Assembly: GCA_021795535.1 (NCBI GenBank)
Contig: JAJYPG010000138.1
Location: 1-5,141, forward strand
From: Planctomycetota bacterium
GTDB taxonomy: Bacteria; Planctomycetota; Phycisphaerae; WQYP01
Direction: 5' to 3'
Length of the DNA stretch: 5,141 bases
This document shows, in pieces, positions 1 through 5,068 of the stretch. The notes under the pieces are model-generated. The model saw only the letters and a list, made by a program, of their open reading frames with translations. It made no database searches and had not been told where the DNA came from. The position numbers and the translations under genes are program-made. Every line of letters begins with the position of its first letter. Within the stretch, counting starts at the first letter, position 1.

Positions 1-29
1 TAACAGTGGATACCCGTTGCCGACCTGAA

Positions 30-47
30 GCGGCTGAGGACAGCCGC
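30..47. repeat. REP-like palindromic hairpin
   Basis: GCGGCT (30-35) pairs perfectly with AGCCGC (42-47) around a six-base loop, GAGGAC, followed by CGCTCCC. From memory, this stem-loop-CGCTCC pattern resembles dispersed extragenic palindromes in planctomycete and verrucomicrobial genomes. Only one copy lies in this window, so its repeated nature is inferred. It has no T-tract and does not look like a terminator. Confidence 0.4.
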
Positions 48-138
48 GCTCCCAGGGGCGTTCCTGTAGGAAAGCTGGAGCTTATGGGGTTCCCGATAAA
101 AACGGGCACACCCTCGTCCGCAGTATAAACAAAATCGC

Positions 139-167
139 TTGCACAAAGCGTAATTCGCGGATACAAA
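139..167 (+). promoter_or_regulatory. Probable tpx promoter
   Basis: TTGCAC (139-144) and TACAAA (162-167) are separated by 17 bases, in sigma70-type geometry. Neither box is a full consensus (three of six and four of six matches), but the -10 resembles the TACAAT boxes of two other promoters in the window. It predicts a start near 174 and an untranslated leader of roughly 100 bases for tpx. Confidence 0.4.
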
Positions 168-185
168 CTTAAAGTGCGTATGGCA

Positions 186-231
186 CAATCCAACCCGGAT
201 TGCCCTGTATGCAACTCCGGCGCTGCCGGGG
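186..231 (+). other. Two stem-loops in the tpx leader
   Basis: CAATCC (186-191) pairs perfectly with GGATTG (197-202) across five bases. CTCCGG (215-220) pairs with CCGGGG (226-231) across CGCTG, with one G-U pair. Both lie between the probable promoter and the ribosome-binding site at 262-267, so they would be in the 5' leader. They may stabilise the transcript or control it; I recognise no riboswitch class. Confidence 0.35.
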
Positions 232-273
232 CTGTAACTGTCATTAACCTGCAACACCTGCAAGGAGATTTCC

Positions 274-777
274 ATGGCCAATATTACCCTCAAAGGCAAT
301 CCCATTCACACCATTGGCAATGTGCCCGCAACCGGTGGTGCCATTCCCGCTTTCACGCTTACCAAAGGCGACCTGGGAGAACTGCAATCCTCTGAACTGG
401 CGGGAAAATCGGTCATTTTGAATATTTTCCCCAGTCTTGATACATCCGTTTGTGCCAAATCTGTGCGGCAATTCAACCAGGATGCCGCCACTTTGCCCAA
501 CGCGGTGGTGCTTTGCATTTCGCATGATCTGCCCTTTGCCATGAACCGCTTCTGCGCCGCGGAAGGCATTAAAAATGTGCAGGTGCTTTCCTGCTTCCGG
601 CACCCGGAATTTGGCGATAAGCTGGGCGTAACCATTGTGGATGGGCCACTGAAGGACTTGCTGGCACGCGCGGTGGTGGTCATAAACCCACAGGGAAAAA
701 TTACGCACAGCGAACTGGTGCCGGAAATTGCCCAGGAACCAAATTACGCCGCCGCTCTGGCCGCCATTGGCCAATGA
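274..777 (+). CDS. tpx: Thiol peroxidase (atypical 2-Cys peroxiredoxin, Tpx)
   Basis: Tpx reduces hydrogen peroxide and alkyl hydroperoxides in the cytoplasm and is recycled by the thioredoxin system. The 167-residue length matches the family (E. coli Tpx has 168). The peroxidatic site reads FPSLDTSVC with Cys60, and the resolving site reads DLPFAMNRFCAAEG with Cys94, equivalent to E. coli Cys61 and Cys95. The DGPL motif and ARAVVV with Arg132 match the active-site arginine region, and the C-terminal EPNYAAAL is also typical. There is no signal peptide. The ATG is fixed by AAGGAG at 262-267, six bases upstream. Two further cysteines, Cys81 and Cys107, are present; Cys81 has a counterpart in E. 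coli, whereas Cys107 sits where E. coli has threonine. The gene stands alone and converges on the BFD-like gene. Identification is very secure. Confidence 0.97.
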   Translation: MANITLKGNPIHTIGNVPATGGAIPAFTLTKGDLGELQSSELAGKSVILNIFPSLDTSVCAKSVRQFNQDAATLPNAVVLCISHDLPFAMNRFCAAEGIKNVQVLSCFRHPEFGDKLGVTIVDGPLKDLLARAVVVINPQGKITHSELVPEIAQEPNYAAALAAIGQ

Positions 778-821
778 GTCGGGGGCTGGCGGGAAATTTA
801 TCTTTTCTATCTGCGGCAAAG

Positions 822-1193
822 TTATTCTTGAGCTTCCGGTGGCGGCTTCCCTTTGCCCGCCGCCAAATAGGCCCTGCGCCCCGCGGCATAATTGGCCGCA
901 TCCTGATCCGGCAATTCCGGATCAACCACATTTCCCGCGGGTTCAGCTGTGGCAGGCGTTGAGACATCGGGTGGTGGGTTGGTTGGCTCGCGCCACCACG
1001 GTATATGATCGCCGCAGATACGCAAATGAATTTGCCTCAACATCGGACAGCACCACCCGCAACCGGTGCCCGCGGAAAGACAATCCGAAATCTGGGAAGC
1101 GGCGGCGGGTTTTTCAATACGGCAAAAGACCTCTATTTTCCGCAATGGAACATGAAAGCAGTAGCACACCGTATCATCAGGTTTAAGAGCCAT
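822..1193 (-). CDS. BFD-like (2Fe-2S)-binding protein
   Basis: A 123-residue cytoplasmic protein whose N-terminal half matches the BFD-like [2Fe-2S] fold. Cys10 and Cys12 (VCYC) and Cys45 and Cys48 (GTGCGWC) give the C-x-C, about 32 residues, C-x-x-C spacing of the family, with ASQISDCLSAGTGCGWC as its characteristic core. Such domains bind one [2Fe-2S] cluster; bacterioferritin-associated ferredoxin is the best-known member. A proline-rich linker (about 68-80) joins it to a basic tail, YAAGRRAYLAAGKGKPPPE, that classical Bfd lacks. I associate that tail with planctomycete homologues. Cys24, Cys38, Cys49 and Cys60 are additional. No bacterioferritin or oxidoreductase gene is adjacent, so the redox partner is unknown. 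The ATG has no good ribosome-binding site, and a TAGAAT box six bases upstream suggests a leaderless mRNA. The domain is secure; the cellular role is not. Confidence 0.88.
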   Translation of the reverse strand: MALKPDDTVCYCFHVPLRKIEVFCRIEKPAAASQISDCLSAGTGCGWCCPMLRQIHLRICGDHIPWWREPTNPPPDVSTPATAEPAGNVVDPELPDQDAANYAAGRRAYLAAGKGKPPPEAQE

Positions 1194-1199
1194 AACTTT

Positions 1200-1205
1200 A
1201 TTCTA
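1200..1205 (-). promoter_or_regulatory. Possible -10 box of the BFD-like gene (leaderless)
   Basis: Read on the minus strand this is TAGAAT, ending six bases before the ATG at 1193-1191. Transcription would then begin at or next to the start codon. No Shine-Dalgarno sequence is visible upstream, which fits a leaderless message. The region 17 bases upstream has no recognisable -35 box, so the call is weak. Confidence 0.3.
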
Positions 1206-1303
1206 CCACGCGGCAAGGTTATTTCGTGTGGTGTGGCGTTGCGACTCGCCGGCGAACGGTGGCCGTTGAACTCGTTTGCGAAGCATTGAGCCTGGATATT
1301 ATT

Positions 1304-1328
1304 GGCGCGGCCATCCAATGGAAGCGCC
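1304..1328 (+). other. Two-part hairpin with tandem G-A mismatches
   Basis: GGCGC (1304-1308) pairs with GCGCC (1324-1328), and inside it CCAT (1311-1314) pairs with ATGG (1318-1321) around a CCA loop. The two helices are separated by GG opposite AA, which in RNA can form stacked G-A pairs. The plus-strand reading is the more stable one. There is no T-tract, so it does not look like an intrinsic terminator. It may be part of a small RNA or a chance structure. Confidence 0.35.
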
Positions 1329-1442
1329 TTGTGCGGCAGCCATCGCGTCGTGATTTCTTAATGGCGAATTTCCGCGGCCATCCGGGAAAATTGCCACACC
1401 ATGGCGGATGATGGCTTGCCGCCCATCCCCTGTCCTGGTCAG

Positions 1443-1469
1443 GCTTACGCTATAATCAAAGCGGTAAGC
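1443..1469. promoter_or_regulatory. hflX -10 box inside an inverted repeat (possible operator)
   Basis: A perfect TATAAT lies at 1451-1456. It is flanked by GCTTAC (1443-1448) and GTAAGC (1464-1469), perfect six-base inverted arms 15 bases apart. A good -35 box at 16-18 bases is not evident. The predicted start near 1463 gives a leader of about 48 bases before hflX. A dyad spanning the -10 is a typical place for a repressor to bind, but no regulator gene is present in the window. Confidence 0.45.
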
Positions 1470-1497
1470 GGGCTGATGTTCGGCATCGCGTTTGTCT

Positions 1498-1501
1498 GGA
1501 G
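1498..1501 (+). promoter_or_regulatory. Ribosome-binding site fixing the hflX TTG start
   Basis: GGAG is followed nine bases later by TTG at 1511. The next in-frame ATG comes only at residue 91, inside the conserved N-terminal domain, so this site decides the start. Confidence 0.6.
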
Positions 1502-1510
1502 TTTTCATTC

Positions 1511-2902
1511 TTGTCGCAAGACCGTCGGGTTCAGTTATCGGTTCGCAGTGAAAAAGCGATTTTGGTGGGCGTTGTTTTGCCCGATTCTCAGGTGGATTTG
1601 CGCGATCCGCTGGGCGAGCTGGCCAGCCTGGCGGCCACCGCCGGGGCGACTGTGGTGGACCGCATTGTTCAACAACGCCGGGATGTGGACCCTGGAACCT
1701 ACATTGGAAGCGGCAAGGCGAAGGAAATAGCCCGCACCGTGCAGGCTCTGCAGGCGGATGTGGTTATTTTTGATAACGACATGTCCCCCAACCAGCTTCG
1801 TGATCTGGAGGAAATTATTCAATGCAAAATTCTGGATCGCAGTGAACTTATTCTGGATATTTTCGCCACACGGGCGCGCACCCATGAAGCCCAGCTTCAG
1901 GTGGCGCTGGCCCAGTTGGAATATACCTATCCGCGTCTGCGGCACATGTGGTCGCACCTTGAACGCATAGGCGCCGGAGCGGGGGCTGGCGTGGGGGCAC
2001 GCGGACCGGGCGAAATGCAGCTTGAAATAGACCGTCGTCTGGTGCGGCAGCGGGTGAGCGATCTCAAGGCGCGCATAGCCGCCGTACAAGACCGTAAGTC
2101 GCGTGAGGTCAGCACTCGCAAGGAACTGCACTTCACCGTGTCGCTGGTGGGTTACACGAATGCGGGGAAAAGCACTGTTTTCAACACTCTTACCGGTGCG
2201 GGCACACTGGTAGAGGATAAACTTTTCGCCACGCTGGACACCAAAACCCGCACCTGGCGGCTGGGGTCGGCGCATTGTGCTTTACTTTCCGATACTGTTG
2301 GTTTTGTGCGCGATTTGCCCCATCACCTGGTCGCATCTTTTAAGGCCACGCTGGAAGAAGCCATTCATGCCGACCTTCTTTTAATTGTGCTGGATGTGGC
2401 CCATCCCCAGGCCTTGCGGCAGTTGCAAAGCGTGCAGCAGGTGCTTAACGGTATTGGTTGCGCGGATCGACCCGCCTTGCTTTTGCTCAATAAAATGGAT
2501 GTGACGGAATCGGCGGATGATCTGACTTTCTGGCGATTGAAGTTTCCCGGAGCTTTGGCCATCAGCGCAAAAAACGGCACCGGCATGACGGCTTTGGCGG
2601 ATGCGGTGCGCCGGCAGATGCTGGGGCAGAACCTGCGGGCAATTATCACCGTACCGCTGACGGACCCGAAAGGGATCACCTTTCTGGAAAAATTTGCGGA
2701 AGTTCAGGCGCGGGATTACGACGCTTTTCCTGGCCGAGTCGCGTTGGACGTGCAGATCAGCAGCCGGATTATGGAGCAGATTTACAACCATGTGCGTGGC
2801 CCGGAAATTGTACGGACAAAAGTGCTGACCAATGGCCAGGAGATGGCGTTACCGGCGGTGATGGTCAAAGACCTGCTGCCCGCCGACCTGCCGCGGGAAT
2901 AA
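1511..2902 (+). CDS. hflX: GTPase HflX, ribosome-splitting factor
   Basis: HflX is a cytoplasmic GTPase that binds 50S subunits and, in E. coli, splits stalled 70S ribosomes during heat and other stress. The 463-residue protein carries the whole family layout. The N-terminal HflX domain includes GTYIGSGKAKE (about 62-72). It is followed by the helical linker with LEYTYPRL and the glycine-rich GAGAGAGVGARGPGE, then the G domain, with G1 GYTNAGKST (204-212), G2 region FATLDTKTR (229-237), G3 DTVGF (251-255), G4 NKMD (317-320) and G5 SAK (342-344). A C-terminal domain of about 95 residues follows. All nucleotide-binding motifs are intact. The start is TTG, supported by GGAG nine bases upstream and by the lack of any earlier sensible codon. 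The gene is not linked to hfq or hflKC as in E. coli and seems to be transcribed alone. Identification is very secure. Confidence 0.97.
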   Translation: MSQDRRVQLSVRSEKAILVGVVLPDSQVDLRDPLGELASLAATAGATVVDRIVQQRRDVDPGTYIGSGKAKEIARTVQALQADVVIFDNDMSPNQLRDLEEIIQCKILDRSELILDIFATRARTHEAQLQVALAQLEYTYPRLRHMWSHLERIGAGAGAGVGARGPGEMQLEIDRRLVRQRVSDLKARIAAVQDRKSREVSTRKELHFTVSLVGYTNAGKSTVFNTLTGAGTLVEDKLFATLDTKTRTWRLGSAHCALLSDTVGFVRDLPHHLVASFKATLEEAIHADLLLIVLDVAHPQALRQLQSVQQVLNGIGCADRPALLLLNKMDVTESADDLTFWRLKFPGALAISAKNGTGMTALADAVRRQMLGQNLRAIITVPLTDPKGITFLEKFAEVQARDYDAFPGRVALDVQISSRIMEQIYNHVRGPEIVRTKVLTNGQEMALPAVMVKDLLPADLPRE

Positions 2903-2960
2903 GGCCTCGCCACGGGTCATGAATCATGGCGCAGCGGGTTGCGGGCATCGGGCGGACAGA

Positions 2961-2989
2961 TTGGCGGGCGGCCCTCCGAATGATACAAT
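2961..2989 (+). promoter_or_regulatory. Promoter of the ATPase/DUF4276 operon
   Basis: TTGGCG (2961-2966) and TACAAT (2984-2989) are exactly 17 bases apart, with TG at 2981-2982 forming an extended -10. The -10 ends six bases before the ATG at 2996, so transcription should begin at about the start codon and give a leaderless mRNA. No Shine-Dalgarno sequence is present. The same two boxes at the same spacing occur again at 4886-4914. Confidence 0.6.
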
Positions 2990-2995
2990 TTTGAC

Positions 2996-4180
2996 ATGAT
3001 CAAACGGTTTTCTGTCAAGAATTTTAGAAGTCTGCTGAATGTTTCGGTAGACCTTGCACCGGTAACTGTGCTGGTGGGTCGAAGCGGCACAGGGAAAACC
3101 AACTTTGTGCAGGCAATTGAGTTGCTTCGCACTATCATCGAATCAGGCGCAAACGTCGGCCCGCTTAATCAGGCTCTTATGCGATTTGGTTCCCCTAACG
3201 GTTTCAGACCGGCGAATATAAAAGGTGCTGGATTCAACACCGAATTTCAGATAACGTTCGACGTTCCCGGCTACAAGGGTGATTTTGTTTATAAGCTGGA
3301 GATTGAATTTAACCGGTCTCCGAACAACAATATCCGTGTCTCCTCAGAAAGTATGCATTTCCGCGATCAGGCTCTTTACAGCCAGGCGGACGGAAAATGG
3401 GCCATTGAGCCAAAACTGGCTAATGCGGGCATGTCAGGCGGCGCTGCGCCGGGCAACGTGCTTTTGGGCCAGCTCACCGGACTGCCTGAGGTGAATGTTG
3501 CGTATATCAGTCTGGTGCAAAGTATTCGCAGTTACAGCTTCCCCGGAAATGTACTGGCCGATAACAGCAGCCCTGGTCCTGTTCGCGTGGAAGTGCTTAA
3601 CGAAACTGGTTCCAACGCGATGCGTGTGGTGGATGGAATTGTGGGAAGCATTAAGGCGTTGCCCGACTGGCGGGAAATTGAGATGTCGCTCAAAACGCTG
3701 TCCGCATCGCTCATTGGTATAACGGTAAATCCATCGGGCAACCCGGCGGTGGGCGGTGGACTGGGAGCGTCCTTTCGATTGGGGGACACGGTGGTATCGG
3801 TTGATATTGCCCAGCAATCGGAAGGATTCCGCCGATTCCTGGCCCACCTGCTTGCCATTTATCAGAATGTGACGCAACAGGTCATCATTTTTGAAGAACC
3901 GGAGAAAGGAATTTTTCCGGGGGCTTTATCGCTACTGGCTGACCATATAAAATCAGCCAACGAAAAGCTGGGTACACAATTCATCTTGACCACACACAGC
4001 CCGCAGTTACTGGATGCTTTCCCCGGCGATTCCATCCGCTGGGTTAGGTTTTCCGACCATGGCACCCAAATTTCGCCGCTGCCACCGGATGAAATAATCG
4101 CCATCCGGGAAGGCTTGATGTCTCCCAGCGAACTGTTAACCGTAGCGGATTCCGGCGAGCCGAAGCCTGCACGCGAATGA
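2996..4180 (+). CDS. AAA/ABC-type ATPase, OLD-like (AAA_21-type)
   Basis: A 394-residue ATPase of the RecF/SMC/OLD type. The N-terminus, IKRFSVKNFRSLLNVSVDL, is the usual opening of this group. Walker A is GRSGTGKTN (28-36, Lys34). A long middle region (about 50-260) has no motif I can name. The signature-like segment QQSEGFRRFL lies at 273-282, Walker B is VIIFEEPEKGIFP (296-308) with Glu300 and Glu301, and the switch histidine is in THSPQLLD (333-340). Two details differ from the usual DEPE-x-x-LHP pattern: the first acidic residue is glutamate, and phenylalanine replaces the histidine before proline. No nuclease domain is fused; that role may fall to the next gene, which overlaps by four bases. 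The ATG lies just behind a -10 box, suggesting leaderless translation. The ATPase call is secure. A role in defence is inferred from the gene pairing. Confidence 0.9.
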   Translation: MIKRFSVKNFRSLLNVSVDLAPVTVLVGRSGTGKTNFVQAIELLRTIIESGANVGPLNQALMRFGSPNGFRPANIKGAGFNTEFQITFDVPGYKGDFVYKLEIEFNRSPNNNIRVSSESMHFRDQALYSQADGKWAIEPKLANAGMSGGAAPGNVLLGQLTGLPEVNVAYISLVQSIRSYSFPGNVLADNSSPGPVRVEVLNETGSNAMRVVDGIVGSIKALPDWREIEMSLKTLSASLIGITVNPSGNPAVGGGLGASFRLGDTVVSVDIAQQSEGFRRFLAHLLAIYQNVTQQVIIFEEPEKGIFPGALSLLADHIKSANEKLGTQFILTTHSPQLLDAFPGDSIRWVRFSDHGTQISPLPPDEIIAIREGLMSPSELLTVADSGEPKPARE

Positions 4181-4908
4181 CCCGCCAAACTGGCAAACTT
4201 ATCATTCCTTTTGGTGAAGGCGAGGGAGAAGAAACGGCGCTGCCAACGCTGCTTCGGCGGTTGATCCGGGCAACCCCAACTCATTCACAGTCGGATCAAA
4301 ACATCTTCGTGGCGGCGAAAGCGTGGCGTGTCGGCCATCTGCAAAAGCTGCTGAAGGATAAGGGCGTATTTTGGAGAGCACAATTGGCCAAAGCCCAACG
4401 AAAAGGCGCAGCCGCGGTTCTGCTGGTTTTAGACGGCGACCGGCCGGCAAATATGGGTAAACCGCCGCATTGCGTTGGCACGGTTGCGAGCCAGTTGGCT
4501 TCCTATGCCCGCGAAACCGGTGCTGGAGAATCGTTTTCCGTAGCGGTGGTTTTAGCCCGTCAGGAAATGGAATCCTGGTTCATCGCCGGAGCCGGATCGC
4601 TCAAACAGGTTGAGTTTGATGGGCGACCATTGTTAAACAGTTCATCGTCCCCACCACCGGAGGATTTGGAATGCCAACTCCGTGATGCCAAGGGGTGGCT
4701 GGGTCGGAATATGGCTCGCGGGTACAAACCAACCTTGGACCAGGTTCGGCTTGCGCAAGCAGTGGATTTCGACCAGATTCGGCAACGCCAAATGCGTTCC
4801 TTTCAACGACTTGAGCATGCAACGGCTGAGTTGTGCCATGCAATCAAGATGGACCGTCCCATTTGCTCACCCGTTTCCAGGCAGGTTGGCGGCCAAAGCT
4901 GCGGATGA
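4177..4908 (+). CDS. DUF4276 family protein, TOPRIM-like
   Basis: This 243-residue protein resembles the DUF4276 family. Near the N-terminus is FGEGEGEETALPTLLRR (12-28), followed by a hydrophobic strand ending in an acidic pair, VLLVLDGDRP (81-90, Asp86 and Asp88), then VVLARQEMESWFIAGAGSL (124-142), DAKGWL (170-175) and YKPTLDQ (183-189). A glutamate after the first strand and a later DxD are the metal-binding pattern of TOPRIM nucleases, and this family has been described as TOPRIM-like. Nuclease activity here is inferred. The start codon overlaps the ATPase stop as ATGA and has no ribosome-binding site of its own, so translation is probably coupled to the ATPase, implying that the two proteins work together. 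The last codons overlap the -35 box of a downstream promoter. Family membership is fairly sure; function is not. Confidence 0.82.
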   Translation: MTRQTGKLIIPFGEGEGEETALPTLLRRLIRATPTHSQSDQNIFVAAKAWRVGHLQKLLKDKGVFWRAQLAKAQRKGAAAVLLVLDGDRPANMGKPPHCVGTVASQLASYARETGAGESFSVAVVLARQEMESWFIAGAGSLKQVEFDGRPLLNSSSSPPPEDLECQLRDAKGWLGRNMARGYKPTLDQVRLAQAVDFDQIRQRQMRSFQRLEHATAELCHAIKMDRPICSPVSRQVGGQSCG

Positions 4909-4930
4909 TACAATCCAATTTCGGTATAAT
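4886..4930 (+). promoter_or_regulatory. Probable promoter(s) of tRNA-Gly
   Basis: TTGGCG (4886-4891), 17 bases, then TACAAT (4909-4914) with the TG extension repeats the promoter of the ATPase operon. Its -35 lies in the last codons of the DUF4276 gene. A perfect TATAAT follows at 4925-4930 without a clear -35 and could be an alternative -10. Either would produce a tRNA precursor with a 5' leader of about 60-75 bases. Confidence 0.5.
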
Positions 4931-4996
4931 CCCGGTACTGGAAAATTCAGGAGATTAGGCCAGACCGGACGGCGTGCATCAAGCGTGCGTTAAAAC

Positions 4997-5068
<72 letters not shown>

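Larger units (their letters stand above)
1..273. other. Non-coding left edge and tpx upstream region
   Basis: No convincing gene is visible here. One frame is open from the left edge to a TAA at 126-128 (about 41 codons), but it runs through a REP-like hairpin, has no motif I recognise, and could only be the tail of a gene lying outside the window. The rest holds a short CCCG/CGGG hairpin (92-106), the probable tpx promoter, and a leader with two small stem-loops just ahead of tpx. Confidence 0.5.
1194..1510. other. Divergent intergenic region with hairpins, no gene
   Basis: This 317-base gap lies between the divergent starts of the BFD-like gene and hflX. Short open frames exist, but none has a ribosome-binding site, a recognisable motif or plausible composition. 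It contains the possible BFD-like -10 box, a ten-base palindrome (1246-1255), a small hairpin (1255-1267), a longer two-part hairpin (1304-1328) and the hflX promoter region with a dyad (1443-1469). An unannotated small RNA is possible but unproven. Confidence 0.6.

Noticed and set aside
3..128. Open frame from the left edge to TAA at 126-128, possibly the tail of an upstream gene
   Set aside because: About 41 codons, no recognisable motif, and it passes through the REP-like hairpin. The upstream sequence is missing, so it cannot be called.
244..819. 191-residue minus-strand open frame opposite tpx
   Set aside because: Its sequence has no family motifs and it covers the strongly conserved tpx gene on the other strand.
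778..821. Bidirectional terminator between tpx and the BFD-like gene
   Set aside because: The 44 bases contain a TCTTTTCT run but no stable stem next to it on either strand.
728..1186. 152-residue plus-strand open frame overlapping the end of tpx and the BFD-like gene
   Set aside because: It starts inside tpx and is antisense to the BFD-like gene, whose cysteine spacing is convincing.
1299..1508. 69-residue minus-strand open frame in the intergenic region
   Set aside because: No supporting ribosome-binding site or motif, and it would run back through the hflX promoter and leader.
1535..2275. 246-residue minus-strand open frame opposite hflX
   Set aside because: Shadow of hflX with no recognisable motif; the plus strand has every HflX motif intact.
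2909..2930. Hairpin after hflX as a terminator
   Set aside because: The stem has a C-A mismatch on the plus strand, a ten-base loop and no T-tract.
2991..2996. TTGACA as a consensus -35 box at the ATPase start
   Set aside because: It overlaps the start codon and has no -10 box at the right distance downstream.
4948..4992. Small leader peptide ahead of the tRNA, suggested by AGGAGA at 4948
   Set aside because: No start codon lies at a suitable distance. The nearest GTG is more than 20 bases away and gives about ten codons running into the tRNA.
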